Source: JAWKNZ01 sp041391425 (GTDB lineage Bacteria; Bdellovibrionota_B; Oligoflexia; Oligoflexales; JAWKNZ01). Taken from it: a stretch of 64,000 nt of DNA. The stretch's first letter is position 1. The number at the start of each line of letters is the position of its first letter. Under the pieces are notes generated by a model. The model had not been told where the DNA came from, searched no databases, and was given only the letters and a program-made list of their open reading frames with translations. Below are positions 17,546 through 27,053 of the stretch, in pieces. Made by a program: the position numbers and the translations under genes. The DNA lies in contig JAWKNZ010000009.1 in the NCBI GenBank assembly GCA_041391425.1, positions 1-64,000 of the forward strand, in the 5' to 3' direction.

Positions 17546-19645
17546 ATGGAAATTAGAGAATTTGCTGAAATGATTTTGTTTTCGACTTCTATCGAAGATA
17601 AGTTATTTCAGCCGGAAGCATCTTTAGGACTTAATGACGAAAATCCGGGTTTAGCAATCTCGATTCCAACTTTTCCAGGTCGCCCGCAATGTTTATCCCT
17701 TAATAGTCGTCATGATCAAAAAAATACTGATATAAGATTTCCTGGCAAAGGCCAGTTTCATAAAGCTATTGTTCGAGGGCAAGCATTGCATTTTTTTGCA
17801 AATCATGAACTATTAGCAATGGAATTGATGGCATTGGTACTACTGCGGTTTCCAAATGCTTCGAAGTCATTTCGACGTGGTATTGTTAGGACTATTTATG
17901 AAGAACAAAAGCATTTGCGTCTTTATATTTCTAGAATGAGCGAACTTTCTGTGACTTTTGGTGATATCGGCGTTAATAGCTTTTTTTGGAACTCTCTTAA
18001 GGGGATAAAATCACCCCTAGATTATACGATTAAGATGAGTATGACATTTGAGCAAGCTAATTTAGATTATTCTCGTTATTATGAAGAGGTGTTTAGTAGT
18101 GTCGGTGATATTAGAACAGCAGAACTTATGCAAACTGTTTATAAGGAGGAAATCGGTCATGTCAAATATGGTTTGGAATGGTTTCGTAGGTTGAAAGACC
18201 CGAGTTTAACTGAATGGCAGGCTTATAAGAAAGGATTAGAATTTCCATTAAGCCCAAGTCGTGGTAAAGGAATGATTTTTGATAAAAATGCTCGTGTTCA
18301 GGCTGGCATGTCAAATGATTTTATTGACAGGATGCAGTTATTTTCACAGAGTAAAGGGCGTCCTCCAGTGGTGCGTTTTTTTAATTTGCAGTCTGAGCAA
18401 AGTTGCTTTTCTGATATGGATTTTTCCGCTAATAATCGTATCGTTTCAGAGTTAGAAAAAGACGATAGTCTGTTAATGATGTATTTGGGGAATAGCAGTG
18501 ATATCGTTTTACTACCTCAACTCCCCCGTGATTTGTTTTTAAGCGAGCTGCAAAAATGTGGCTTTACACTTCCTCAGTTTCTAACTTGGGATAAGAACGA
18601 AAAATTTGTATTTCCTGCTTCTTTGAAAACGCGGAAAATTGCCGAGATCGATCCCTGGGCTATGACTCCTAGATTACAATATGTTTTAAATAAAAATATA
18701 ACTTGTAATTATCCAGCTGTAGTTTCTAAAGAATATTCTGTAACCTTGAATAAAAAATTGTGTAATTCGATATTAATGAAATCTCCACTTATTGGTGGAG
18801 ATGAGATGTATGCCGTGGTGGTGCGTGATGAAGAGGAGCTTATAAAACAAATAAATGACCTTAGTCAATATACTGGATCAGTTGTGATAAAGGCACCTTA
18901 TGGATCAAGTGGCAGAAATATGATCCGTTGTCGGTCTTATGGAGGTTTAGATCTTCAGTATAAAAACTGGCTTAGTAAGACTTTGAATTTGTATTCTTGC
19001 CTGATTGTCGAACCTTGGTTGAAGAAGGTCGCTGATCTTTCGATTCTTTTGCGTGTGAAGGAAGATCATGTTGAATTAAATGGAATTACACGTTTTTTTA
19101 CGACTACGAACGGGCAATATTGTGGACATTATTTACGTTGCCGTGATGGACAAATTCCTTCGTTTTTGTTGGCTACCATTGGAAAAGAGTATGGCTACGG
19201 TAGCGAACACATATATAACCAATTAGACGAGATAGGTAATTTTGTTGGACGTGCATTAATGGATGCTCAATATCAAGGTCCGGCTGGGGTTGATTGTATC
19301 TTCTATCAAGATGTTGGCAATATAAATAAATACTATCTTAAACCAATTGTCGAAACCAACTTACGTTATACTATGGGGCATGTAGCGCAGCAAATGACTA
19401 AGAGGGTTGTTGCCAATAAAAATGCTATTTGGCGGCATTTTAGTTTGCCGGAGCTAAGGAAAATAGGATTTTCTTCATTTGAAGATTTTGCTACTTATTG
19501 TTATGAAAAATACCCTGTGCAAATTAAATCTACTCCTAATCCTTTAATCGAATCTGGAGTTCTTTTTACTACGGATCCTAAACAGACAAGTTCAATTATT
19601 ACATTTATTCATGTTTATACTGATGGGTCTCCGTGGGAAAGCTAA
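17546..19645 (+). CDS. ferritin-like (DUF455-type) and ATP-grasp-like fusion protein
   Basis: 699 residues. Residues ~60-250 look like a DUF455-type ferritin-like four-helix domain: the acidic/His pairs FANHELLAMELMAL, IYEEQKHLRLY and YKEEIGHVKYG provide a likely di-metal site. The C-terminal ~300 residues read as an ATP-grasp fold: SVVIKAPYGSSGRNMI (nucleotide-binding Lys and Gly loop), SCLIVEPWL, GVDCIFYQD and the metal-binding PIVETNLR. ATP-grasp enzymes join a carboxylate to an amine or thiol through an acyl phosphate. Joining the two domains in one chain suggests oxidation and ligation of the same substrate, but this is inference. No signal peptide, so cytoplasmic. The upstream partner is the exported basic protein at 16615. 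Confidence 0.68.
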   Translation: MEIREFAEMILFSTSIEDKLFQPEASLGLNDENPGLAISIPTFPGRPQCLSLNSRHDQKNTDIRFPGKGQFHKAIVRGQALHFFANHELLAMELMALVLLRFPNASKSFRRGIVRTIYEEQKHLRLYISRMSELSVTFGDIGVNSFFWNSLKGIKSPLDYTIKMSMTFEQANLDYSRYYEEVFSSVGDIRTAELMQTVYKEEIGHVKYGLEWFRRLKDPSLTEWQAYKKGLEFPLSPSRGKGMIFDKNARVQAGMSNDFIDRMQLFSQSKGRPPVVRFFNLQSEQSCFSDMDFSANNRIVSELEKDDSLLMMYLGNSSDIVLLPQLPRDLFLSELQKCGFTLPQFLTWDKNEKFVFPASLKTRKIAEIDPWAMTPRLQYVLNKNITCNYPAVVSKEYSVTLNKKLCNSILMKSPLIGGDEMYAVVVRDEEELIKQINDLSQYTGSVVIKAPYGSSGRNMIRCRSYGGLDLQYKNWLSKTLNLYSCLIVEPWLKKVADLSILLRVKEDHVELNGITRFFTTTNGQYCGHYLRCRDGQIPSFLLATIGKEYGYGSEHIYNQLDEIGNFVGRALMDAQYQGPAGVDCIFYQDVGNINKYYLKPIVETNLRYTMGHVAQQMTKRVVANKNAIWRHFSLPELRKIGFSSFEDFATYCYEKYPVQIKSTPNPLIESGVLFTTDPKQTSSIITFIHVYTDGSPWES

Positions 19646-19676
19646 ATGTAGATTAGAATCTATTTGTTAAAGGGGA

Positions 19677-19777
19677 ACAAAACTTATCATACTGCGTTAC
19701 GCCTAAAAAACATTCGTCACTGTACTAAAGGTACTATCTCCTCATTTTTTAGGCAAGCCTTGTCTGATAGGTTTTGC
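19677..19777. repeat. nested palindrome between convergent genes
   Basis: Outer arms acaaaacttatca and tgataggttttgct; inner perfect arms GCCTAAAAAA (19701-19710) and TTTTTTAGGC (19745-19754). The loop carries GTACTAAAGGTAC, a close relative of the 13-mer at 13123. Likely a bidirectional transcription end for the two convergent genes; the T-run of the inner stem helps on the plus strand. Confidence 0.6.
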
Positions 19778-19812
19778 TATCCTTAACAGATTCTGAATCG
19801 TTTCAATTGTCT

Positions 19813-22443
19813 TTAAACCTTATTTTGTAAAATAATTTCTTCTGCAGGTTCTCTGAGATTATAATGTGAAGCCATAACATGTCCATATGCTCCAGCATTG
19901 GCAATGAGGCATATGTCGCCTTCTTTACTGATCGGCATTTTTCTTCCATGCCCTAGTACATCTCCAGACTCGCAAATTGGTCCGACTATATCGGCAGTGA
20001 CAGACGTTATTTCTTCGATTCGAGATAAGTTACAAATATGGTGCCAAGCGCCATATAGAGATGGGCGGATAAGTGAGTTCATCCCTGCGTTGATGCCGAT
20101 GAAGTTTTTTCCATTCTTTCTTTTTATCTGAGTTACTTCAGCTAGAAGGACGCCTCCTTCAGACGTGAGGAACCTACCGGGCTCCATCCATAGCTCGTAC
20201 TTAGGTTGAAGGTCATGAAATAGTTTTAAATGTTTTTCAACCGCAGTTAAATTTAGTGGAGATTGTCCGGGTTTTTCTACCACGCCTAAGCCGCCACCGA
20301 GGTCGAGGATTTTGACTGTTGGGATGGAGGCTGCAACTTCGGCTAAGAAGCGTGCGGTTTCGCCCCATGTTTCAGGAGTTAATATGCCGCTTCCGACATG
20401 GGCATGTAATCCAATTATTTGTGCTGATGCAGAGCTTGCAAGTTCGCTTAGGCGTTTGAGTTCATCATGTGAAACTCCAAACTTGGATTTTGGGCCTGAT
20501 GTAATTACATGAGGGTGATGCCCTTTGGCAATGCCCGAATCTACTCTAACTAAAATTTTTGATCCAGAAAATACTTGTGGGTGTCTTTCTATTGGATGGA
20601 CGTTGTCCAATGTTACAATGCAATCTTGCTTAAGTGCGAATTCATACTCGGAAATTGATGCGAAGTTTGGAGTGAATAGAATCTGCGAACCTTTCAGATC
20701 TGGGAGCACTCGTCGTAAATGTTTAATCTCTTCCGAAGAAACGCAGTCAAAATGTAAGCCTAAATTATAAAATAGGCGCAAAATATCCGGATGACAATTT
20801 GCTTTAACTGCATAGTGAAAGCGTTGTATCGACTTTAGAGCCTTAAGGGAACGTACCTGTTGTTCCATATGTTCGAGGTCATAGACATAAACTGGAGTTG
20901 ATTGTTGCCCTATATTTAGCAGTTTATCGCGTTTGCTTTGCCACCAACGTTCGGTATTATCATTGCTGGATGTGTCTTTGTTTATATGAATTTCGTTCCA
21001 TTGAGGGCCAAATGCGTTTGTTTCGTCCGATTCATCAATACTAGAAAAAAATTGCGAATGGAGCGATCTAATGATTTTGTGGGCTTCGTTTTCTTCTACT
21101 ACAAAGGTAAAATTTAGGTCGCTTGCAGATTGTGATACGAGAAAAATTTGTTTGTCTTCGAAAGCTGACAATGCTGGTGCAATTTTATGTAAGTTTGCTC
21201 TTATATTTTTTCCCACGAGGCTGACAGCCGCGCAACTGCCAAATGATTTTAGTGAGCAAAATTTTCGTAATTCTATGGTTAGACGATCGAGGATTTGATC
21301 GTCAATAATGTTTGAATTGCGATCTAGAGTTACTGTCACGTTAGTTTCAGAGGTAGCGATAAGGTCGATAGAAATTCCAAATTGTTTGAAGCAAGCAAAG
21401 ACATCCGATAAAAACCCAGCTTGCTGCCACATGCTGATGGATTCCATAGATATGACTTGAATGTCTGACTTCATGGAAACTGCTTTCACAGATGGTGAAG
21501 AAAGACCATTGTATTTGCCAATGATTGTTCCGGGATGATCTGGGCGTTCTGTCCATTTAATATGAAGGGGGACACCGGCTAGTCGTACGGGGCCTATCGA
21601 TTTAGGATGTAGGACTTTAGCACCCGATGTCGCTAATTCTTGTGCCTCGTCATAATCCATATGAAGTAAAAGGCGTGCTGATGCCGTTTCATGAGGATTT
21701 GTCGTAAACATACCAGGTACATCAGTCCAAATTTCTAAGCGATTTGCCTTTAATTTGCTTGCTATGTAACTGGCCGAAGTATCAGAGCCTCCTCGTCCTA
21801 GTAGTACCGTTTCTTTGTTAGGATTTTGAGCTATAAAGCCTTGGGTAATATGCACAGCGCTATTGGAAAATTTTTCTTTAAATTGCGGATCGACACCGTA
21901 ATCACAGCTCGCGGATAGGTAGCGCTTTCCTTCAGATTCATTAATGGATGCTACTGTGGTTAATAGTGAGCGCGCATCTATCCAGTGGCTATCAAGGCCT
22001 TTATTAATAAAAAATGCATGCCCGAGTTGAGTGCTGAAAATTTCTCCAAAGGCTAGGACGCGAGCTTTTAAAGCGGGGGTGTAGGAGCCAATTAGGGAAA
22101 TTCCATGACTCAAGCGTTTTAATTGTTCAAAGCTTTCTTTTAAAATACTTTCATAGTTTATACCCATTGTATGCGCTAAGTTGATATGGGTGCTGAATAT
22201 TTGCTCTAAAATAGGGCCTTCACCGCCATCTTTTGCTGCTTCAGCAAGCTTTTCCAGGGTATTTGAAATTCCAGAAAGGGCTGAGCAGACTATGATAGGC
22301 TTTAGGCCTTCTTCTAGTCGATCCTGGATAATTTTGACTATATTACTCCAATTGTTGACATTGGATACGCTAGTTCCGCCAAATTTTAAGACAACCCATG
22401 GAGACAAGGGGTCTTTGTGATGGTCAATAATGTTCTGTTCCAT
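19813..22443 (-). CDS. bifunctional aspartate kinase / diaminopimelate decarboxylase
   Basis: 876 residues, two enzymes in one chain. N-terminal aspartokinase: VLKFGGTSVSNVNNW near residue 18, RGGSDTSASYIA near 217, WTDVPGMFTTNPH near 237; tandem ACT regulatory domains about 320-480. C-terminal PLP-dependent diaminopimelate decarboxylase from ~520: FHYAVKANCHP with the PLP lysine near 543, HAHVGSGI, GGGLGV, and the CESGDVLGHGR stretch with the active-site Cys of the adjoining subunit. The chain therefore joins the first and last steps of lysine biosynthesis, an arrangement known from xanthomonads. The ACT domains predict feedback control by lysine. It is a single-gene unit, starting with ATG close to the divergent protease gene at 22605. 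Confidence 0.95.
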   Translation of the reverse strand: MEQNIIDHHKDPLSPWVVLKFGGTSVSNVNNWSNIVKIIQDRLEEGLKPIIVCSALSGISNTLEKLAEAAKDGGEGPILEQIFSTHINLAHTMGINYESILKESFEQLKRLSHGISLIGSYTPALKARVLAFGEIFSTQLGHAFFINKGLDSHWIDARSLLTTVASINESEGKRYLSASCDYGVDPQFKEKFSNSAVHITQGFIAQNPNKETVLLGRGGSDTSASYIASKLKANRLEIWTDVPGMFTTNPHETASARLLLHMDYDEAQELATSGAKVLHPKSIGPVRLAGVPLHIKWTERPDHPGTIIGKYNGLSSPSVKAVSMKSDIQVISMESISMWQQAGFLSDVFACFKQFGISIDLIATSETNVTVTLDRNSNIIDDQILDRLTIELRKFCSLKSFGSCAAVSLVGKNIRANLHKIAPALSAFEDKQIFLVSQSASDLNFTFVVEENEAHKIIRSLHSQFFSSIDESDETNAFGPQWNEIHINKDTSSNDNTERWWQSKRDKLLNIGQQSTPVYVYDLEHMEQQVRSLKALKSIQRFHYAVKANCHPDILRLFYNLGLHFDCVSSEEIKHLRRVLPDLKGSQILFTPNFASISEYEFALKQDCIVTLDNVHPIERHPQVFSGSKILVRVDSGIAKGHHPHVITSGPKSKFGVSHDELKRLSELASSASAQIIGLHAHVGSGILTPETWGETARFLAEVAASIPTVKILDLGGGLGVVEKPGQSPLNLTAVEKHLKLFHDLQPKYELWMEPGRFLTSEGGVLLAEVTQIKRKNGKNFIGINAGMNSLIRPSLYGAWHHICNLSRIEEITSVTADIVGPICESGDVLGHGRKMPISKEGDICLIANAGAYGHVMASHYNLREPAEEIILQNKV

Positions 22444-22604
22444 AATAAGCCTATGATTAATGTTCTAAAAGGAGTCATTTTACTTACACGACTTTTGGAT
22501 AAAACTAAAATAGTGCCATAAAAATAGAATGAATCAAATGGGTAAATGTGTTATCCAAGCGCAAGGAACGGGGCTATTGGCTCAATTGTTTTAAGGGGGG
22601 GATT

Positions 22605-24257
22605 ATGCTACAGCTTAGAAGAACTTTTGCCCAAAAAATATGCTTTACGCTGTGTGTTTTTTGGTCTTTTGCAGCTGCAAAAAAAGTTGAAACACGAACC
22701 ACATGTTTTCCGGAAAATAATCTAAATTTAGAAGATAGGCTTGATAGAAAAGACGCGAATATTACCGAAGTGGAGTTTAATCGTATTATCGATCAGGTGA
22801 CTTCTTATTATTCCTCAATTATCGAAGCCCATGGTTCGAAATTTGTAGTTTATAAGAAATGGGAAGATGCAACTGTTAATGCTTATGCAGAACAAGAAGG
22901 TGATGAGTGGCGTGTTGCAATGTTTGGTGGATTAGCACGTCGTCCGGAGGTGACTGCCGATGGATTTGCTATGGTTGTTTGTCATGAACTTGGCCACCAT
23001 TTGGCTGGTTTTCCTTTGAAAGGTGCGCGCTGGGCTGCTAGCGAAGGGCAATCCGATTATTTTGCGACGCAAGCTTGTGCGTTAAAATTGTGGTCAAATG
23101 ATCTTGAAAGAAACGCTGAGTTTCGATCAGTTGTTCCGAGCTTTATCAAAGAAAAGTGTGATTCTGTTTATCAAGAGGAAGGTAGGCAAAATATTTGTTA
23201 CAGGGCTACTATGGCCGGCCAATCTCTAGCTAATTTACTTGCAAAGCTTGACGTGGTATCGACTCCGGAAATAGAGCATCCAGAAGAACGCCGAGTTCCA
23301 TCAACCCTTAGTTCACATCCGACTGCGCAATGCCGTTTAGATACTTATTTCAGCGGTGCATTGTGTGATATGGAATTTCCTGATGATCTTATTCCTGGGC
23401 GTATGCACCCCGAGGGGCAGAGCAGCCTTGGTGCCGAGAAACTTGCGGCATTATATTCTTGTACTGATACTGATTTGTATACTTTAGGAAAGCGTCCTCG
23501 CTGTTGGTTTGCTCCGCAGATGTACATAAAGGCGGATTTTGCTAAAGTTACTGCCGTAGAGTCGGTTGGCAATGGCAATGGTGTTTGGGAGCCGGGAGAG
23601 TCTTATGAAATTAATCTCCCTTTAGTTAATCGGTTAACGACTCCACTTGAAGGTGCTAAGTTACAACTTTCTTTAGGAGATCAATACTTTGAGGAATCTT
23701 TTCCTCTCATTGCGACTGGAGAATCGTCTTACGCAAGTAATCCGGTGGTGTTAAAATCTTTAAATGATGGTCAATGTGGGGATCGCTTTTCTGTGAAGGC
23801 ATCAGTAGTTGTCGGCAAATGGAAAAAAGATACTTCGTTTGACTTTGTGCTAGGTAAGGACATGTCTGTTGAGCAAGTAGAAAGACAGATGAACGCTTCA
23901 ATTCCTGATCATGATGAACAAGGCGTTGTTAGTACGATAGCCGGAAACTTATCTCAGAGAACACATTTGATAAAAGTCAATGTTGATATTACTCATAGAT
24001 ATATTGGAGATCTTTCCATTCAGCTACTTACGCCGTCGGGAAAAGAGCATATTCTCTTAAAACCAAAAGCTGGTGATAGCGGCACTGACTTAAAAAAGAC
24101 TTTTGATGTTCCATTAAATGAGGAACAAATTGATGGTGATTGGCAATTGAAAGTGGCTGATCATACCGAACGTGATGCTGGCGTTTTGAATTCTTGGAGT
24201 ATCGACTTCTATAATATCGTATGTGAACCAACGATATCGGTTGTATCTAAGAAGTAG
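22605..24257 (+). CDS. secreted zinc metalloprotease with C-terminal P-domain
   Basis: About 550 residues from an ATG preceded by AAGGGGGGG. A signal peptide ends near FAAAKK. The zincin core has VVCHELGHHLAG near residue 125 (HExxH), with a conserved downstream block WAASEGQSDYFATQACA that supplies the third ligand, probably Glu or Asp. Six or more conserved Cys (CRLDTYFSGALCDM, RPRCWF) suggest disulfides. The last ~105 residues form a proprotein-convertase P-domain (THRYIGDLSIQLLTPSGKE, DHTERDAGVLNSWSIDF), usual in secreted proteases of predatory bacteria. A paralogue without P-domain is at 40597. Substrate unknown. A strong terminator-like hairpin lies at 24459. Confidence 0.82.
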   Translation: MLQLRRTFAQKICFTLCVFWSFAAAKKVETRTTCFPENNLNLEDRLDRKDANITEVEFNRIIDQVTSYYSSIIEAHGSKFVVYKKWEDATVNAYAEQEGDEWRVAMFGGLARRPEVTADGFAMVVCHELGHHLAGFPLKGARWAASEGQSDYFATQACALKLWSNDLERNAEFRSVVPSFIKEKCDSVYQEEGRQNICYRATMAGQSLANLLAKLDVVSTPEIEHPEERRVPSTLSSHPTAQCRLDTYFSGALCDMEFPDDLIPGRMHPEGQSSLGAEKLAALYSCTDTDLYTLGKRPRCWFAPQMYIKADFAKVTAVESVGNGNGVWEPGESYEINLPLVNRLTTPLEGAKLQLSLGDQYFEESFPLIATGESSYASNPVVLKSLNDGQCGDRFSVKASVVVGKWKKDTSFDFVLGKDMSVEQVERQMNASIPDHDEQGVVSTIAGNLSQRTHLIKVNVDITHRYIGDLSIQLLTPSGKEHILLKPKAGDSGTDLKKTFDVPLNEEQIDGDWQLKVADHTERDAGVLNSWSIDFYNIVCEPTISVVSKK

Positions 24258-24324
24258 ATATTAAGGTCGTACATATTTAATATAAATGGCTTTAAAAAAA
24301 CTTGCTTTTACCCAGTATGCAGAA

Positions 24325-24414
24325 GCGTCATGTTGAGTGAAGCGAAACATCTCTAAATTAAAGCCTGTGTACGAGGTTGGTGGTTCTTCGCCTTCATTTC
24401 AGAGTGACGAGAGC
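24325..24414. repeat. imperfect palindrome with GTGAAGCGAA motif
   Basis: Left arm CGTCATGTTGAGTGAAGCGA; right arm is its imperfect complement (ttcgccttcatttcagagtgacg). The same motif, as cgtcatcctgagtgaagcgaaggatc, makes the long central hairpin of MITE copy C at 62449. Comparable short motifs are scattered in many bacterial genomes; here it looks like a drifted relic. Confidence 0.6.
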
Positions 24415-24458
24415 AGCCTATCAATCTGCTTGTGACTTATGTGTAAGAATAAGCTAAA

Positions 24459-24495
24459 AAAAGGGGATAATATACAATTATTATCCCCTTTTTAA
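24459..24495. terminator. bidirectional intrinsic terminator
   Basis: AAAAAGGGGATAATA then a six-base loop then TATTATCCCCTTTTT, a perfect 15-bp stem with A-run before and T-run after. It serves the protease gene on the plus strand and probably also the EEP gene converging from the right. Confidence 0.9.
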
Positions 24496-24505
24496 ATTAT
24501 TGATC

Positions 24506-24624
24506 GTAACTATTCAGCGTATCTTTTCCCTTCAATATGTCGCTTGATACATCGTCATCCATATGAGGATGACGGGCAGTCAAGGCTTTGAATCGAGCAG
24601 ATAAAAAATACGCTGAATAGTTAC
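24506..24624. mobile_element. MITE family 1, copy B (119 bp)
   Basis: Same 17-bp inverted ends and inner hairpin as copy A, differing at only a few bases. Flanked by exact 8-bp direct repeats TATTGATC (24498-24505 and 24625-24632), the clearest evidence of transposition. It stops 15 bases short of the EEP gene stop codon. Confidence 0.9.
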
Positions 24625-24639
24625 TATTGATCAAAAATT

Positions 24640-25617
24640 CTACCAGGTAACCCTGTAATGGGCTTCATATCCCATATGGTCACTGTCTTCGCCTTTTTTG
24701 CCTTTAGGGTTTGTAGCTCTATCAATGCATAAAGGTTCAGCTTTGATTGTTTTTCCAACTCGCCCAAAATGATGGTCGTTAGTATGTTGATAAAAGATTC
24801 CATCTTCTTGTTCGGCAAGCTTGACTGCTTGGCAGTTATCGTTGGTAGTGCAATATTCGCCAACGTCAGTAAATCCGGTTAGCTCTTTAAAAATAGGATA
24901 TCCAGGGCGGTCGATTTTTAAATTGAAGTCGCCGGCAAAAATTACTAATTCGTCTTTTGGGATATTTTCTTCTATGTATTTTGCTACCATTCTGATTTGA
25001 GCTTCTCTAGGCTGGCTTTGCTCGCGCAGTGCTTGCATGTGGGTGTTGAGTATATTTATAGCCTCCGGTGCTCCGGGTATTTGTATCTTAGAATGCGTAA
25101 AACCTTTATTTGCTTTACAATCCCAATCGCCGCAAGCATCTTCCGGATAGGCTTGTCCGTATTCGTATGTTATTGGCAATTCACTGAGAGTGAATATTCC
25201 GCTACTCAGCATTTTATTTCCTTCTTCGGGGCCTCTTTGAATATACGGGTATTTTGCCTTGCCGATTAGGTTCGATTTCGATTTAAAAAGCTCTTGTAGT
25301 AAGACTATATCGGGTTGGTTTCCTTCTTCTCTTCTTTTTGCCAACTGATTGCCGATACGCTTCATGCGTTTTTTTCTATCTAAAGATCCAGGCGCCGGAA
25401 ATGGCAAAGATTTTACGTTGTAGCTGAGAACTTTTAATATATAGCTATTAGAAGTATTTTGCTCTTTAATAAGATCTCGGCAACTTTGGTCGTTTGCAGG
25501 AGTAACCACGGTACTTAATGAAGAGCTGGCTTCATCCTTTTTGTTTTTATAATCGTTTAAAATTCCACAAGAGACAGTTAATACTGCAGCTAACGCCAAC
25601 AAATTTGATGATTTCAT
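24640..25617 (-). CDS. endonuclease/exonuclease/phosphatase (sphingomyelinase-like) lipoprotein
   Basis: 325 residues. Signal peptide with clear lipobox (LTVSC), so the protein should be lipid-anchored in the envelope. The EEP fold residues are in order: LSYNVKSLP (Asn), LLQELF (metal Glu), INILNTHMQA (catalytic His), FAGDFNLK (Asp/Asn), and SDHMGYEA (Asp-His) at the C-terminus. The set suits phosphodiesterases such as neutral sphingomyelinase or DNase I-like enzymes; the sphingomyelinase-like resemblance (GIFTLSELPI) is my preferred reading. A paralogous theme of secreted hydrolases surrounds it. Substrate cannot be decided from sequence. Confidence 0.82.
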   Translation of the reverse strand: MKSSNLLALAAVLTVSCGILNDYKNKKDEASSSLSTVVTPANDQSCRDLIKEQNTSNSYILKVLSYNVKSLPFPAPGSLDRKKRMKRIGNQLAKRREEGNQPDIVLLQELFKSKSNLIGKAKYPYIQRGPEEGNKMLSSGIFTLSELPITYEYGQAYPEDACGDWDCKANKGFTHSKIQIPGAPEAINILNTHMQALREQSQPREAQIRMVAKYIEENIPKDELVIFAGDFNLKIDRPGYPIFKELTGFTDVGEYCTTNDNCQAVKLAEQEDGIFYQHTNDHHFGRVGKTIKAEPLCIDRATNPKGKKGEDSDHMGYEAHYRVTW

Positions 25618-26080
25618 CTTTTTCTCCAGCTTTTGTTAGAGGGAATGCTATCAAAGTTTATTAGGAAAATACTAGAGATAAAAAAGGCTTATACCAGGAA
25701 TTGAGCAAAATGCTTTGAGAATTTTCTTGGCATACTAAGCAATTAGTATACTCCTTGAAGCTTTTCCAAAATGTGCTTGGGTGCGATTGAGCTGCTATTT
25801 GAATTTTTGGCTTATATAGCACTAACACTCATGGTGCACCCAGTTGCAGCCAAATGCAAAATTAATACCGTTTTACTTTTTTTTGAACTTTTTTGTAATT
25901 ATAGGGAGATATGGAATCTGGGGTCTTTGACATATTTTAAAATTGGTAACAAAATATTTTTTTTTAGAAAAATGGACAGTACTTTGTTGGTCCTGGCATC
26001 AAGTCTCGTAAGAAAGCCCCCATTATAAGAATTTATAATGGGGGCTTTTGATAGTAATGTAGAAAAATTCTCCTATAATG
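25618..26080. other. 463-base gap, no gene recognised
   Basis: Very AT-rich. Apart from the hairpin terminator at its right end (26013-26049) I find nothing supported. The open frame across 25771-26028 has no ribosome site and a composition unlike the neighbouring proteins. Confidence 0.5.
26013..26049. terminator. bidirectional intrinsic terminator
   Basis: AAAGCCCCCATTATA and its complement around a short loop, then TTTT. A-run on one side and T-run on the other let it end transcription in both directions; on the minus strand it lies 32 bases after the lipoprotein gene that ends at 26081. Confidence 0.85.
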
Positions 26081-26638
26081 CTAAAATTCAAGACCAAAAC
26101 CTCTTTCGATGCAACGTGCTGAAAGGACTTGTCCTAGAGTTGCACCTCTGACGCTTACACTGTCTTTTAGTCTGACACAGGCGGCAATAGTACTGACCTC
26201 AAGGAAGTTTAAGGCGCAAAAGCTGATGCTATCATCTCGGTATCCAAGGGGATTTAGGTAGCATTCGACATGGTCTATTTCCCAAGCGACATCGCGAATT
26301 TCTTCACAGCTTATAGCTGGTTTGGTATTAACGGTATTTAAAGTCTTTTTGCAAGCAAAGGCGGACATTCTCGCTCCATCGCTTGAGTTTTCTGAGTGCA
26401 TGGTTGGCTGCCCTCGAGAGTTAGGACAAAGCTCTAGATATTTTTGACAATAGCGCTTGCCGTTATCGAGGATATAGCCATCGCTTCCGCATTTATATTG
26501 ATCTTCTAAACATTGGTACATATCGCAGCGATTGGCATCTGCAATGCAGTCAGAGGTTGCTTTGAGCTGCGTGGAGTTTTTGGAAGTTGTGCTACAGCTA
26601 GCAAGCATGGCAAGTATGATAAAATGTCTAAATATCAT
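26081..26638 (-). CDS. cysteine-rich hypothetical lipoprotein
   Basis: 185 residues with a clean signal peptide and lipobox (MLASC). The mature protein has about twelve Cys, several in pairs (SDCIADANRCDMYQCLEDQYKC with insertions), pointing to a disulfide-stabilised envelope or surface protein. No known family recognised. It is a single-gene unit with a terminator just downstream. Confidence 0.7.
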   Translation of the reverse strand: MIFRHFIILAMLASCSTTSKNSTQLKATSDCIADANRCDMYQCLEDQYKCGSDGYILDNGKRYCQKYLELCPNSRGQPTMHSENSSDGARMSAFACKKTLNTVNTKPAISCEEIRDVAWEIDHVECYLNPLGYRDDSISFCALNFLEVSTIAACVRLKDSVSVRGATLGQVLSARCIERGFGLEF

Positions 26639-27053
26639 ATTTTCTCCAAGTTTTATGTGTGGTTCTGCTATGGCTAAATAACATCAAGATGTATTTTTTC
26701 TTTAATTATACTCTATACTTTAAGTTTAGGTAAACTCTGGCAGCTAAATTTTGTTTTGGGCTATGGTTTGCAAAGTTCATTGTCTTGTAGTTTAGCAAGT
26801 TCGTTGTCAGTCTTACTTTCGATATTACTGCCATAGACTGTATATCCATCTACAGAGATGTGGTAGTTATATGAATAGGCCTACGTTTCTATATAGAACT
26901 TACGCGTTCCGCGTTCGAATTCACTTAGAATCAGCCTTTAGGGTTTCCAAATGCAAAGAAAGACTTTGGAAGCATATCTACAGATATAGCAATTTTTTCT
27001 TGGGTACGGTGAGGAATTTGTCAAGATCAGACAGCTTCTATATGCAAGGATAT
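26639..27053. other. 415-base gap, nothing recognised
   Basis: No gene, repeat or hairpin that I can support. It should contain the promoter of the Cys-rich lipoprotein gene. A frame on the plus strand at 26871-27119 lacks a ribosome site and runs antisense into the BamE-like gene, so I do not accept it. Confidence 0.45.

Larger units (their letters stand above)
24258..24639. other. convergent gap holding REP-like hairpin, terminator and MITE copy B
   Basis: A 382-base gap with no gene. It contains the imperfect palindrome 24325-24414, the terminator hairpin 24459-24495 and MITE family 1 copy B (24506-24624). All the visible structure belongs to these three items. Confidence 0.7.

Noticed and set aside
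25771..26028. Plus-strand protein-coding frame
   Set aside because: No ribosome site, hydrophobic and Phe-rich composition expected of AT-rich non-coding DNA, and its end runs into a terminator hairpin.
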